A DNA stretch of 43,203 nt. Origin: Leptospira ilyithenensis (GTDB lineage: Bacteria; Spirochaetota; Leptospiria; Leptospirales; Leptospiraceae). The first letter of the stretch is position 1. Each line of letters opens with the position of its first letter. The translations under genes were made by a program, and so were the position numbers. The stretch covers positions 1 through 43,203 of the forward strand of contig NZ_RQHV01000027.1 of NCBI RefSeq assembly GCF_004771005.1, given 5' to 3'. The notes below the pieces were generated by a model. It saw only the letters and a list, made by a program, of their open reading frames with translations, searched no databases and had not been told where the DNA came from. Positions 1-7,625 of this stretch are shown in pieces.

Positions 1-154
1 CAATCAAACGGAAAACATTCCACGCTCTTTTTCGCGGAACCTCCTGTTCCGACGAAAAAACTTCGGCCATCCTGGCCTACGTCACCGCGAGAAATGATTT
101 CCGTGTTTTAAGAATGAATCACTGTAATTGATTTCCACTGCGATCGCTAGCGCA
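1..154 (+). repeat. Structured dispersed repeat, left copy
   Basis: Bases 1-136 are identical to 43068-43203, and 1-154 match the reverse complement of 38274-38428 with about three differences. The unit starts CAATCAAACGG and ends with the palindrome-rich CTGCGATCGCTAGCGCA. Inside it, 9-19 pairs with 93-103 as an outer stem with one mismatch. This encloses a hairpin (28-40 with 46-59, loop CTCCT) and a second one (65-69 with 73-77, loop TCC). No open reading frame is convincing. It looks like a small non-coding repeat of REP or MITE type. Confidence 0.85.
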
Positions 155-193
155 AAAATAGAATCGATTTAAAAAAAATCTTCTAACAAAAGA

Positions 194-661
194 ATGTCGC
201 AACAACTATCCCAACCTACCGGACCGGATGAAAGAGAATTTCGAATAAAGGAAATTTCCGAATTTAATATCGCCTATATACGGCATATAGGACCTTACTC
301 CAGTTTGCCTGGGCCGATCCAGGATTCCATCGAAGTAAAAATAATCATCCATTTTCTGAATTCAATCGGGAGTGATTCCAAAGACCATAAATGGGTAGGA
401 ATATCATTGGGCGATCCGACAATTTCTCCGGAAAATAAAATTCGTTTTGATTTGGGAGCCACCGTAGGAGCAGAACATTTTCCTAAGCAGAAATTGGGAA
501 CGCGGACCGTCTCGGGAGGAAAGTATCTGCAGGTCGGAAACTATACAAACCTCCCCTTGATTTATGAGTTCTTGCTACAAGAATATATCTCCGAAAAGAG
601 AATCCGAGTTAGAAATATTCCCCCTTTTGAAATCTACTTGAATCCGACCGGAGGAGAGTAA
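194..661 (+). CDS. GyrI-like small-molecule-binding domain protein
   Basis: A 155-residue protein that appears to be a stand-alone GyrI/SRPBCC effector-binding domain, the fold that forms the ligand pocket at the C-terminus of Rob-type AraC regulators. The typical opening IAYIRHIGPYSSL is at about residues 27-39. The closing pattern is also present: a GGKYLQVGNYTNLPLIYEF segment, then a final strand ending FEIYLNP. There is no helix-turn-helix, so it may sequester ligands or be the remnant of a larger regulator. It starts about 40 bases after the repeat copy. The ATG follows an A-rich stretch with no good ribosome-binding site. Family assignment is reasonable; ligand and role are unknown. Confidence 0.6.
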   Translation: MSQQLSQPTGPDEREFRIKEISEFNIAYIRHIGPYSSLPGPIQDSIEVKIIIHFLNSIGSDSKDHKWVGISLGDPTISPENKIRFDLGATVGAEHFPKQKLGTRTVSGGKYLQVGNYTNLPLIYEFLLQEYISEKRIRVRNIPPFEIYLNPTGGE

Positions 662-766
662 AAAAAATATCACTAGTATCTATATTCCGGTAAAAAGTTA
701 ATTATAGTATATAACCGATTTTCCAATCAATTCATATAAACTACCGAACCGGAAAACAATTTAACA

Positions 767-1078
767 TTATATATACGAACAGCAATAATCCGTTACTTTT
801 GTTACCTTTAGTTTAAATTTTTCTTTAGCTGGTATTTCAAAAACCCCTTCTCCTTGAATATGAATCCAATCTTTGGATCCGGGCAAAAGCACTTCCAAAT
901 CGCCTGCCAATATTTCCATGATTTCTTTTACATCCGTCCCGAATTCATAATCTCCGGGCATCATGATACCTAAGGTTTTTTTCTCTCCGGAAGGAAAGAC
1001 TACCGTTCTACTCGTAACTTTACCTTCATAATAGATGTTAGCTTTTTTTAAGACTGAGACATTTTCAAATTGATCCAT
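767..1078 (-). CDS. ppnP: Pyrimidine/purine nucleoside phosphorylase PpnP
   Basis: A 103-residue single-domain cupin of the PpnP (DUF1255/YaiE) family. These enzymes split nucleosides with phosphate into a base and ribose-1-phosphate, in the cytoplasm for nucleotide salvage. Family hallmarks include [19 protein letters not shown] near the N-terminus, then [21 protein letters not shown] and the [11 protein letters not shown] and [13 protein letters not shown] strands that complete the barrel. Length is close to the usual ~94-105 residues. An AAAGGAAAACA stretch just before the ATG gives a good ribosome-binding site. It stands alone, convergent with the GyrI-like gene. Biochemical specificity cannot be read from the sequence. 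Confidence 0.85.
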   Translation of the reverse strand: MDQFENVSVLKKANIYYEGKVTSRTVVFPSGEKKTLGIMMPGDYEFGTDVKEIMEILAGDLEVLLPGSKDWIHIQGEGVFEIPAKEKFKLKVTKVTDYCCSYI

Positions 1079-1234
1079 TGTTTTCCTTTTGTTCTGAAAA
1101 ATAGTTATACTAACCAGTTCGTCCGATCTTTTCCAAATAAAAATCTTTTTTTTAAACTTTGAAAATTGAATCGGAACAATCCCGGAAGGGTAAACTTTGC
1201 TTTTTTCAGTTTTCCATTTTTACAGAAAACCCTC

Positions 1235-1843
1235 TCATATGTTTTTCCTGGATTGTAATTTATTTTCGAAGACCCCTAAAACCAGTTTTTTACCTCTAGT
1301 CAAATGTTCCCTGTCTTCATCTAACAAATATTCTATAATTACTCCTTGCACCAAGTATCTGAAAAGATTCGCTTCATCCTCATCATCATTTCCGGTATAA
1401 CCTTTGATAATTTTTTGTTCTTGGATTACAAGAGACTCCAGGCATGACCAATTTTTTGCCAAAATTTTTTTTAATCCGACAGCAGATTCACAATGTAAAA
1501 AAAGTGAAAACAATAATTTCATTTCCTTTGAGTTTGAAAATAAATGCGAAAACAGAAAATCAACCCATCTAACGAATCTCTCGCGAGGTGATTGAATAAA
1601 TTGAACGGATTCAATCAATGAAGAAAGTGCCTCTCTCTCCCGTTTGATGATGGATTCCAAAAGAGATTCTTTTTTTGGAAAGTAACGAAATACCAAAGCT
1701 TTGGAAACTCCGGTTTTTTTTGCAATGTCCGCGATGGACGCCCCTTCAAACCCTTTTTCAGAAAATAAATTGAGTGCAGCTTTCTCAATAATGCGAATGG
1801 ATTCTTTGCGAAGTTCTTCATTTTGTTCTTTAGTTCTAGGCAT
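1235..1843 (-). CDS. TetR-family transcriptional regulator
   Basis: About 202 residues. The N-terminal helix-turn-helix is clear: IEKAALNLFSEKGFEGASIAD, then IAKKTGVSKALVFRYFPKKE. A helical ligand-binding and dimerisation domain follows. I place the start at MPRTKEQNEE (1843) because TetR proteins rarely carry more sequence before the first helix; the frame itself is open up to 1915. It is divergent from a second TetR gene at 1989, with only about 145 bases between them, so one or both may autoregulate from that gap. Ligand and targets are unknown. Confidence 0.85.
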   Translation of the reverse strand: MPRTKEQNEELRKESIRIIEKAALNLFSEKGFEGASIADIAKKTGVSKALVFRYFPKKESLLESIIKREREALSSLIESVQFIQSPRERFVRWVDFLFSHLFSNSKEMKLLFSLFLHCESAVGLKKILAKNWSCLESLVIQEQKIIKGYTGNDDEDEANLFRYLVQGVIIEYLLDEDREHLTRGKKLVLGVFENKLQSRKNI

Positions 1844-1988
1844 AGCGATAAACATATCTTGGGATAACCCATCGGTCAATGTGTAAAATGCAATAAATGC
1901 TAACATTTTAAGCAATTCCAGCAGTCTAAAAAGTGTTTGATTTATGCGATTACTTACGAAACGTATCTTTCAAGTGGCAAAAGGTATT

Positions 1989-2576
1989 ATGACAAAGGTC
2001 GATAACAAGAAGCAGATAGCTCGGGAGAAGTCAATTGAGAGAATTCGAAACTCTGCGATTCACTTATTCTCCAAAAACGGGTTTTCTGCAACCACGATGG
2101 AAATGATCGCAAAACACGCGAAAGTCTCCAAAGGCCTTGCTTATAATTACTTTAAAAGCAAAAATCAAATTTTCGAGTCTATCTTAAACGATTATCTCTC
2201 CAAACAGGAGGCTTTGAACGCTGGGATTTCAACAAATCAAGCAGCTGTGGATTATTTAAGAGAATTGTTTCAAAAGACACTTGAGTTCTTAGTACAAGAA
2301 CGCAAAACTTTGATTTTGCTCACAATTTGCAAATTTCAGCCGAATTCTTTGATTCTTTCCAAGAAAATGACTGAAAACATAGAAAAACGTTTTGCTCCTT
2401 ACCACGAGGCCATGAAAGATCGATTCAAAAAATTAGGAATCGCTGATCCCGAATTGGAAATGTTATATGTGAAAACATTCTTCCACGGCCTTATAATGAG
2501 CCAGTGTACCGACAACGATGTATACCCAAAACACCAAATTGTAGAAATCTTCCTCTCCCGCTACACAGGGAAATAA
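1989..2576 (+). CDS. TetR-family transcriptional regulator
   Basis: About 195 residues with a standard TetR helix-turn-helix: IRNSAIHLFSKNGFSATTMEM, then AKHAKVSKGLAYNYFKSKNQ. A helical effector domain follows. The start MTKVDNKKQ at 1989 is preferred because GGCAAAAGG lies a few bases upstream; the frame is open back to 1944. The next gene downstream (2685, same strand) has a perfect ACTGACTAGTCAGT palindrome in its promoter region. This regulator is the nearest candidate to bind it and may control the glycosyltransferase and Cys-rich protein pair. The ligand is unknown. Confidence 0.87.
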   Translation: MTKVDNKKQIAREKSIERIRNSAIHLFSKNGFSATTMEMIAKHAKVSKGLAYNYFKSKNQIFESILNDYLSKQEALNAGISTNQAAVDYLRELFQKTLEFLVQERKTLILLTICKFQPNSLILSKKMTENIEKRFAPYHEAMKDRFKKLGIADPELEMLYVKTFFHGLIMSQCTDNDVYPKHQIVEIFLSRYTGK

Positions 2577-2640
2577 AAAACAAAACCCCAATCCATTCTT
2601 TTATTCCCCGCCAAAATCCTGAATTTTAAATTTAATAATC

Positions 2641-2669
2641 TTGACTGACTAGTCAGTTATTGAATTTTA
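2641..2669 (+). promoter_or_regulatory. Putative promoter with 14-bp palindromic TetR-type operator
   Basis: ACTGACTAGTCAGT at 2644-2657 is a perfect 14-bp palindrome. It overlaps TTGACT (2641-2646), a good -35 element, and lies upstream of an AT-rich -10-like ATTTTA at 2664-2669. A repressor bound here would block RNA polymerase. The gene at 2685 starts just downstream, behind GAGGTCCTC. The binding protein is inferred to be the TetR regulator encoded at 1989-2576. Confidence 0.6.
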
Positions 2670-2684
2670 AGCAAAGAGGTCCTC

Positions 2685-4289
2685 ATGATAACTTTTTTTA
2701 TCTGGGTCGTTTCCTTTTTTGCATTTTTGCCGTCTCTCGGCGACCCTTCTTCCTTTTTCCCACAAGGCGATGAAATTATGCACATTCGGACAATCCGCGA
2801 GAGCCTAATGTCCGGTCACTGGATTCTGCCGCAGGTTTCCGGATTTCCAAATCCTTACAAGCCTCCCCTATTGTTTTGGCTAGGCATTGCTTCCGATCGC
2901 TTATTTGGAGTTAGCTTTTTTGCCGAAAGATTAGTTTCAGCGGCATTAGGTGCAAGTTCCGCGACCTTAATTTATCTCTTATCCAAAATGTTTCACTCTT
3001 CCGGAAAGATGAGTTTAATTTTGGCCATTAGCTTTGTATTTTCTTTCGGAACTTGGAAGTTTTCGCGGCTGGTAATGATGGAAGAAGCCATGGTATTTTT
3101 CTTTCTCTTCTATATTTATCTTTTTTTAAAATACGATTTCAGCAAGAACTACTCCTATTTTCTTGCAGCAAACTTTATACTAGGAATCGGATACTTGCTC
3201 AAAGGTCCTATCATTATTGTCTATGGCGCCATCGTAATATTGAGTTTCTTTTTGGTTGATTTTCTGAGAAATCGGAAAGGCAAATTTCAATTGGAATTTG
3301 CAAACTTACTAGTTTACATAAAACTAATTCCAGGATTTTCATTCGCACTACTAGCTCCCGCAATCTGGACTTTCTATTTGTATTTTTTCAACGAAAATGG
3401 AAAAGATCTTATTAAGTTCTTCTTAGTTGCAGAGAATATGGGAAAATTCAGTGCTGCCAATCAGTCAACTTTACGGATATTAGGTGGATGGTTATTGTAT
3501 TCGCTACCTTTTACAGTAACTTTTTTATTTGGGTTAATAGAAATGGTAAAAACCAGAATCTACTCTCCCAGACAAAGAACCGGCCGTGCTTTGCTGATTT
3601 CTTTGTTTTTGCTGAGTTTGCTTCATCTATTGCCCAGCAGAAAAGACCCCTACTACATTTTACCATTTCTAAGTGTTTTGTTTTTTCTTCCGAGTATCTA
3701 TTTCGATTCTGAGGAATGGTTGGAAAAAATCAACTCTCTTTCAAACAAATTATTTTTAGGAACGATTATCGTTCTCGCTCTATTTGCAAATCTATATTTT
3801 TGGAATATAACGCTTTTCGCCATCTGCTTAACAATACTCTGTCTGATGGTTTACTTTTGGAAAAAACATTCTCTGCAAGGAATTTTCATTATAAATCTCA
3901 CAATCGTCCCGATGATCGCATTTTCCATCTTACAGCCATTACAAGATCCGAAAATAGAGGATTTTCTTACGGATTCTTCAATCAACAAACTTTGTGTTGT
4001 GAGCGAGAACCCATGGGCAGCAATGGAGATGGCGAACAGACTGCCCAAAATAAATGTAATCTACTCTCCTCCCAGTTCGGCAAAAAGCATTTGCGAAGAA
4101 GCGGACTTTCCCCTTCTTATCTTTGCCGATTTTTTCGAGCCAGAGGCAACCTATGACCAGACGCACCAATGGTTTTTTTGGCAAGTCCATAGAGAATACG
4201 AAACAAAAGAAATTTTAGAATTAATTCAAGACCCGAAATCGGTTCGTTTCAAACATCCCGTTCGATTTTTTAGGAGAAAGTCTGTATGA
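2685..4289 (+). CDS. ArnT-like (PMT superfamily) membrane glycosyltransferase
   Basis: 534 residues with many transmembrane helices, resembling the ArnT/PMT group that transfers sugars from polyprenyl-phosphate donors on the outer face of the inner membrane. The acidic pair D29-E30 sits in the first periplasmic loop. It is followed by an ArnT-type motif: GHWILP, then NPYKPPLLFWL with K59-P60-P61. The rest alternates hydrophobic helices and ends in a soluble periplasmic tail. Acceptor and sugar cannot be inferred; lipid A, glycoprotein or polysaccharide are possible. It overlaps the next gene by ATGA, so the two are probably cotranscribed. A palindromic operator lies 30 bases upstream of the start. 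Confidence 0.75.
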   Translation: MITFFIWVVSFFAFLPSLGDPSSFFPQGDEIMHIRTIRESLMSGHWILPQVSGFPNPYKPPLLFWLGIASDRLFGVSFFAERLVSAALGASSATLIYLLSKMFHSSGKMSLILAISFVFSFGTWKFSRLVMMEEAMVFFFLFYIYLFLKYDFSKNYSYFLAANFILGIGYLLKGPIIIVYGAIVILSFFLVDFLRNRKGKFQLEFANLLVYIKLIPGFSFALLAPAIWTFYLYFFNENGKDLIKFFLVAENMGKFSAANQSTLRILGGWLLYSLPFTVTFLFGLIEMVKTRIYSPRQRTGRALLISLFLLSLLHLLPSRKDPYYILPFLSVLFFLPSIYFDSEEWLEKINSLSNKLFLGTIIVLALFANLYFWNITLFAICLTILCLMVYFWKKHSLQGIFIINLTIVPMIAFSILQPLQDPKIEDFLTDSSINKLCVVSENPWAAMEMANRLPKINVIYSPPSSAKSICEEADFPLLIFADFFEPEATYDQTHQWFFWQVHREYETKEILELIQDPKSVRFKHPVRFFRRKSV

Positions 4290-4600
4290 AAAAAAATGCT
4301 TATTTGATTATCATCCTGGCGAGTTTAATCGTTTGGAATACCTTGAAAAGTGAAGAAGGCAGTTTCGGTGGAAAAGGGGGGATCATGGCCTTAAACCAAT
4401 GTCCTCAATTTTGCAACGATATATCATCTTGTGTGCAAGGCCTCGGAAATTCAGCCAATGACAAGATGATTATCAAGTTATCCTGTGAAACATTTTGTAC
4501 GAAACAATTCAAACTGATAGAGGAATGCGGACTCATCCAACCTTTTTCGTGCGATGCTTCTACAAAATGTTTTCAAGACAAACTAGGCTTGCTGTTTTAA
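4286..4600 (+). CDS. Small secreted Cys-rich protein
   Basis: 104 residues with an N-terminal hydrophobic signal segment (AYLIIILASLIVW). The mature part holds regularly spaced cysteines: NQCPQFC, SSCVQG, LSCETFCTKQF, EECG, FSCDA and TKCF. Such spacing suggests several disulfides in the periplasm or on the surface. It resembles small Cys-rich families annotated in leptospires, but I cannot name a function. Translation is coupled to the glycosyltransferase through an ATGA overlap, so the two may act together. Its end overlaps the convergent thioesterase gene by four bases. Confidence 0.75.
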   Translation: MKKNAYLIIILASLIVWNTLKSEEGSFGGKGGIMALNQCPQFCNDISSCVQGLGNSANDKMIIKLSCETFCTKQFKLIEECGLIQPFSCDASTKCFQDKLGLLF

Positions 4601-5067
4601 GCTTCAGCAACGCCTGTCGGTATTTTTAATATCAGCAGGTTGGTAGTTGCAGTCGCCAAAAGTTTTCCTTTTTCAGTTCGCATCTCCGCCGTCATATGGA
4701 TGGTGGAAAAACCTTTTGCTTCTATCTTTGCTTCAACGACAACGGTTTGCTTCGTTTCCACTCCGCGAATGTATTGAATATTCATATCGATCGTTGTAGT
4801 AGGCTTTTTAGCCACCAAATAACTAAGAGGACCGAACGCATTGTCAAATGCAGCAGCAATGTACCCCCCTTGCATCATTCCCATCGGGTTGGTTTGATTT
4901 TCTTTTACAGGAAAGGAGACAAGGATACTTTTGTTTTTAACATATGATTCCATTTTCCCATCCATATCGATAAAGGCTGGAGGAGGAACAGTAATCTTTC
5001 TACCGGCGGTGCTGAAACCGTCACTAATCTCTCTTAAAATTTTTCCAACGTCTTGATTTTCGGACAT
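4597..5067 (-). CDS. PaaI-like hotdog-fold thioesterase
   Basis: 156 residues with the hotdog-fold acyl-CoA thioesterase pattern. The key segment NPMGMMQGGYIAAAFDNAFG (about residues 60-79) matches the family motif N..G..HGG.......D, with Gln in place of the usual His and D75 present. The end has the paired strands VVVEAKIEAKGFSTIHMTAEM and KLLATATTNLLIL. Such enzymes hydrolyse acyl-CoA esters in the cytoplasm. It is divergent from a TetR gene, and two copies of a GTTAC-N5-GYAAC operator lie between them. It is therefore probably repressed by that regulator in response to a fatty or aromatic acyl compound, which is inference. Confidence 0.75.
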   Translation of the reverse strand: MSENQDVGKILREISDGFSTAGRKITVPPPAFIDMDGKMESYVKNKSILVSFPVKENQTNPMGMMQGGYIAAAFDNAFGPLSYLVAKKPTTTIDMNIQYIRGVETKQTVVVEAKIEAKGFSTIHMTAEMRTEKGKLLATATTNLLILKIPTGVAEA

Positions 5068-5083
5068 CTTAATACCCTTTTTT

Positions 5084-5104
5084 ACAAGTTACCAATAGTA
5101 ACAT
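5084..5104. promoter_or_regulatory. Putative TetR operator, copy 1
   Basis: The core GTTACCAATAGTAAC (5088-5102) has the dyad GTTAC-N5-GTAAC. The surrounding 21 bases match, in inverted orientation, the second site at 5140-5160 at 19 of 21 positions. It lies just upstream of the thioesterase start. It is probably bound by the TetR protein encoded at 5178. Confidence 0.7.
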
Positions 5105-5139
5105 TGCCGACAAATACTTTCTATTCGGCTTTTAAAAAT

Positions 5140-5160
5140 ATGTTGCCATTGGTAACTTGT
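5140..5160. promoter_or_regulatory. Putative TetR operator, copy 2
   Basis: On the minus strand the core reads GTTACCAATGGCAAC, an inverted copy of the 5084-5104 site, with centres about 56 bases apart. It ends 17 bases before the GTG start of the TetR gene. Binding here would autoregulate that gene. The two sites together cover both divergent promoters. Confidence 0.7.
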
Positions 5161-5177
5161 ATATTTAAGTATCTTGA

Positions 5178-5777
5178 GTGAAAAAAGCGAATTATCACCA
5201 TGGAGATTTAAGAAACAGTATTTTCAAGTCTTGTCATAAATTATTACAAAAGAAAAAACCTCAGGAAATTAGCCTCCGTACTGTTGCCGATATGGCAGGA
5301 GTTTCACATACTGCCATCTATCGTCATTTTAAAGACAAGGACGAATTGCTTGAAGTCATGGCAAGTTACGGTTTCGATCGGCTTGCGAGAAGCCAAAAGA
5401 AAGCATTCGACCAAGCCTCTAATCCGAAAAAGGGATTTGTCCTACTCGGACTTGCTTATATCAAATTTGCTTTGGTCAACCCAAACTATTACAGACTGAT
5501 GTTTCAAACAAAAACGGTAAATCCATCCCAGGAGTTAAAAAGATCTAAAATTCGTTCTTACTCAGTTTTACTGGGTTCTTGCAAAACCTATTTGGAATCT
5601 AAAAACAAAAACACCAATCATCGGGAATATGCGATTATGGCTTGGTCTTTAGTCCATGGTTATTCGAATTTATTGATCGAAACCGATTTCCCTAAATCGG
5701 AAGCAAGCTCTCTGAACAAATCCGTATTGAGTTTGGCAGAAGATATTTTGAACCAAGCGATTGATTCTAGTCCTTAA
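5178..5777 (+). CDS. TetR-family regulator (WHG-type C-terminal domain)
   Basis: 199 residues starting at a GTG codon. The N-terminus KKANYHHGDLRNSI and the helix-turn-helix VADMAGVSHTAIYRHFKDK are typical of TetR proteins with the WHG/TetR_C_33 C-terminal domain. The segment LGLAYIKFALVNPNYYRLMF and the later WSLVHGYSNLLI fit that domain. It is divergent from the hotdog thioesterase. Two near-identical 21-bp inverted operators in the 110-base gap indicate local control of both genes. The inducer is unknown. The start is set by the HHGD leader, and no strong ribosome-binding site precedes it. Confidence 0.9.
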   Translation: MKKANYHHGDLRNSIFKSCHKLLQKKKPQEISLRTVADMAGVSHTAIYRHFKDKDELLEVMASYGFDRLARSQKKAFDQASNPKKGFVLLGLAYIKFALVNPNYYRLMFQTKTVNPSQELKRSKIRSYSVLLGSCKTYLESKNKNTNHREYAIMAWSLVHGYSNLLIETDFPKSEASSLNKSVLSLAEDILNQAIDSSP

Positions 5778-5799
5778 AGATTTCATACAATTTATACTT

Positions 5800-6432
5800 T
5801 TATAAGACCAAAGAATGGCTGAGTGATTCCAGTAATCGTTTGTAACGAAGAGGGCTTCCCTCTCGTATGGAAACGGAGTCACCCGTGAAGTTCAAAAAAG
5901 TCATAATTTGGTCTTGAGTATTTTTAGGAAACCTTTGGATCGATCTTAACCACTTCTCTTTTAAATTATCTTTTTTACTTTCTTTTATATAAGGAAAGTT
6001 TTGTGCATGGATGGGAGTTTTGGATTTCTCCCGTAATTGTGGGGAATTCTGAATGTGTACATTCTTTACCTTTGTTTGAACTGTTTCCTCTTTTCTGAAT
6101 TCCGTTATTTGGGAATCAGAGCCAAGGTTTGGTATTTCGTATAGAGTGTAGGTATCATTTTTTCCCTGACCGTTTCTCTTTACCGAAATATAACCGAGAG
6201 CAATTAGTTTTTTCTTTGCTTTGATGACTGTGTTTTTTCCAAATCCTGATCTTTTGCAAATGGTCTCACCTTCATCTAGTTGTGAGTTGCCGATACTTGG
6301 GTAACATTGATTTCCCGATCCGGAAAAACTCCATAAACTTCCGTAGACTGCCATGAGTCTAGCTCTCTCTTTTGGTAGGATCCTTTTGTCTCCCATGAAG
6401 TAGGTAGGGATGCGGATGTACGTTCCTTGCAT
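5800..6432 (-). CDS. Winged-helix replication-initiator-like protein
   Basis: About 210 residues. Residues ~12-105 form a helix_turn_helix_36-type winged helix: CYPSIGNSQLDEGETICKRS, then GFGKNTVIKAKKKLIALGYI and the wing SVKRNGQGKNDTYTLYEIP. The domain is common in plasmid and phage replication proteins. The remainder is charged and unrecognised. The ATG at 6432 is preferred because AGGTGATGATT precedes it; ATG 6438 and GTG 6441 are in frame. It is divergent from parA across a 480-base region with boxes and hairpins, which suggests a Rep role for a plasmid or chromid. A regulator of parAB is the main alternative. Confidence 0.55.
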   Translation of the reverse strand: MQGTYIRIPTYFMGDKRILPKERARLMAVYGSLWSFSGSGNQCYPSIGNSQLDEGETICKRSGFGKNTVIKAKKKLIALGYISVKRNGQGKNDTYTLYEIPNLGSDSQITEFRKEETVQTKVKNVHIQNSPQLREKSKTPIHAQNFPYIKESKKDNLKEKWLRSIQRFPKNTQDQIMTFLNFTGDSVSIREGSPLRYKRLLESLSHSLVL

Positions 6433-6557
6433 AATCATCACCTGGGTTTTTATTTTCTAAAATTCCATGGCGAGTTAATTCCAAATCTTCAAAACAAACC
6501 TTCGGTCTCGTCCCCTACTCTATATTTTGGAACGAACATTTTTATATAAATCTGTCT

Positions 6558-6575
6558 TTTCGGTTGGAACCGAAA
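6558..6575. promoter_or_regulatory. 18-bp inverted repeat, possible Rep or Par operator
   Basis: TTTCGGTTGGAACCGAAA has eight perfectly paired bases on each side of a GG centre. It lies between the Rep-like gene and parA. A second, shorter GGTT/AACC dyad sits just before parA at 6873-6894, so the same protein might bind both. The binder is not known. Confidence 0.5.
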
Positions 6576-6607
6576 TCTCGCGTGACCCCTTATTGTCGGA
6601 GAAGGGA

Positions 6608-6651
6608 TTATGTCACTTTAGAATAACTGGTACAATAACCCCCTGGGGTAC
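6608..6651. promoter_or_regulatory. Composite box shared with 8384-8420
   Basis: TTATGTCACTTTAGA (6608-6622), then a spacer and ACCCCCTGGGGT (6638-6649). The same order, TTATGTCACATTAGA then ATCCCCCTG, recurs at 8384-8418 before the second winged-helix gene. A partial copy, TTATGTCTC, lies at 6667. Two copies of a long box beside two Rep-like genes suggest a shared operator. Confidence 0.5.
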
Positions 6652-6728
6652 CTGTCAAATAAAAAATTATGTCTCTTTTTTGCAGATTTTGATAGAAGGG
6701 GATATTTCTATTTTTTGAAGGGAAAAGT

Positions 6729-6758
6729 CCAAGGAGAGACTCCGACATCTCTCCTTGG
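6729..6758. promoter_or_regulatory. Perfect 11-bp stem-loop in rep-parA gap
   Basis: CCAAGGAGAGA (6729-6739) pairs perfectly with TCTCTCCTTGG (6748-6758) around the 8-base loop CTCCGACA. On the minus strand it is followed by ACTTTTCCCTTC, a modest U-rich tail. It could be a terminator of a leftward transcript, or the core of an antisense or leader RNA controlling the replication gene. Confidence 0.55.
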
Positions 6759-6911
6759 TTTGCGAGATTCCGTGAGGAACGTACAAATTCAATATGCATC
6801 TTCTTCTTTAAAGTACAAGAATTTTTTATCCGATTGTATATTTTTTTCCAAACGATTTCTAAAAAAAGAGAATTGGTTTACCGCTTATAACCAAATATTA
6901 ATTCTTTCTTT

Positions 6912-7625
6912 ATGAAAATAATTACCATTGCCTCTTTGAAAGGCGGCGTTGGAAAAACTACCATTGCAGCATTCCTGGGACAGGCAATTCGCAAGCGCAA
7001 AAAAATTCTCGTCTGTGATATCGATCCGAACAATAATCTCACCGACTTTTTTTTAAGGGATGTGGACATTAAAGAGCTTCAATCCAGAAATATTTACCAT
7101 GGTCTTACCGGCAGAAAGGAACTATCGGATTGCATATTTAAAACCGGTTTTGATATCGATTGTGTGCCTGCTACGCCTGAGCTCGCTATGGTCGGGAGCG
7201 AATTAATGAATGATTTCGGATCTGTAATTCGTTTCGAATCCGATTTAAAATCATTGAAGTATGATTTGATACTGATTGATACTCCCCCATCTCTTACTTA
7301 TGAATTGCAGGCGTCCATTTATGTTTCGGATCTAATCCTTTGCCCGATTTCTTATAATCGATGGACGGTTCACGGATATCAGCTTTTGGAAAATCAAGTA
7401 TTGAAACAAAAAAAAGCGGGCAAAAAAATCAAACTTCTCGGTGTTCCTTCCATGGTGACTGCTAAAAAATCGGAAGCCCTGAGCGATGTGGATGAGATCC
7501 CTTTGACCAAGACTCATATTTTAAAAAGCGAAGCTTTGGAAAATGCGATCATTCTCGGAACTGCTTTGAAAGAGTCTTCGAATGCATGGATTCAGTTCGA
7601 CTCTTTGGCAAAGGAAGTGATATGA
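6912..7625 (+). CDS. parA: ParA-type partition ATPase
   Basis: 237 residues, a Walker-type ParA/Soj ATPase without an N-terminal DNA-binding extension. The deviant Walker A ASLKGGVGKTT is at residues 7-17. Switch motifs follow as VCDIDPNNNLT (about 34-44) and LILIDTPPSLTYEL (about 120-133). Such ATPases form nucleoid-bound gradients that move plasmids or chromosomes. It overlaps the next gene by ATGA, the usual parA-parB arrangement. Upstream lie a dyad at 6873-6894 and further control elements. There is no obvious ribosome-binding site before the ATG. The location beside Rep-like genes supports replicon partition. Confidence 0.9.
   Translation: MKIITIASLKGGVGKTTIAAFLGQAIRKRKKILVCDIDPNNNLTDFFLRDVDIKELQSRNIYHGLTGRKELSDCIFKTGFDIDCVPATPELAMVGSELMNDFGSVIRFESDLKSLKYDLILIDTPPSLTYELQASIYVSDLILCPISYNRWTVHGYQLLENQVLKQKKAGKKIKLLGVPSMVTAKKSEALSDVDEIPLTKTHILKSEALENAIILGTALKESSNAWIQFDSLAKEVI

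Larger units (their letters stand above)
6433..6911. other. Candidate origin/control region between rep-like gene and parA
   Basis: No convincing gene is present; short frames here lack ribosome-binding sites and family features. The region holds four inverted repeats or boxes. These are an 18-bp palindrome-like element TTTCGGTTGGAACCGAAA (6558-6575), a composite box TTATGTCACTTTAGA followed by ACCCCCTGGGGT (6608-6651), a perfect 11-bp stem hairpin (6729-6758), and TTGGTT/AACCAA (6873-6894) just before parA. A leftward TTGACA (6658-6653) could drive the rep-like gene. The layout resembles a replication-control or partition region, but no classical iteron array was seen. Confidence 0.5.

Noticed and set aside
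28..60. Repeat hairpin as a rho-independent terminator
   Set aside because: T-run is on the 5' side and A-run on the 3' side on both strands, the reverse of what a terminator needs.
6527..6915. Two short plus-strand frames before parA
   Set aside because: They cover hairpins and boxes, lack start signals and show no protein-like pattern.
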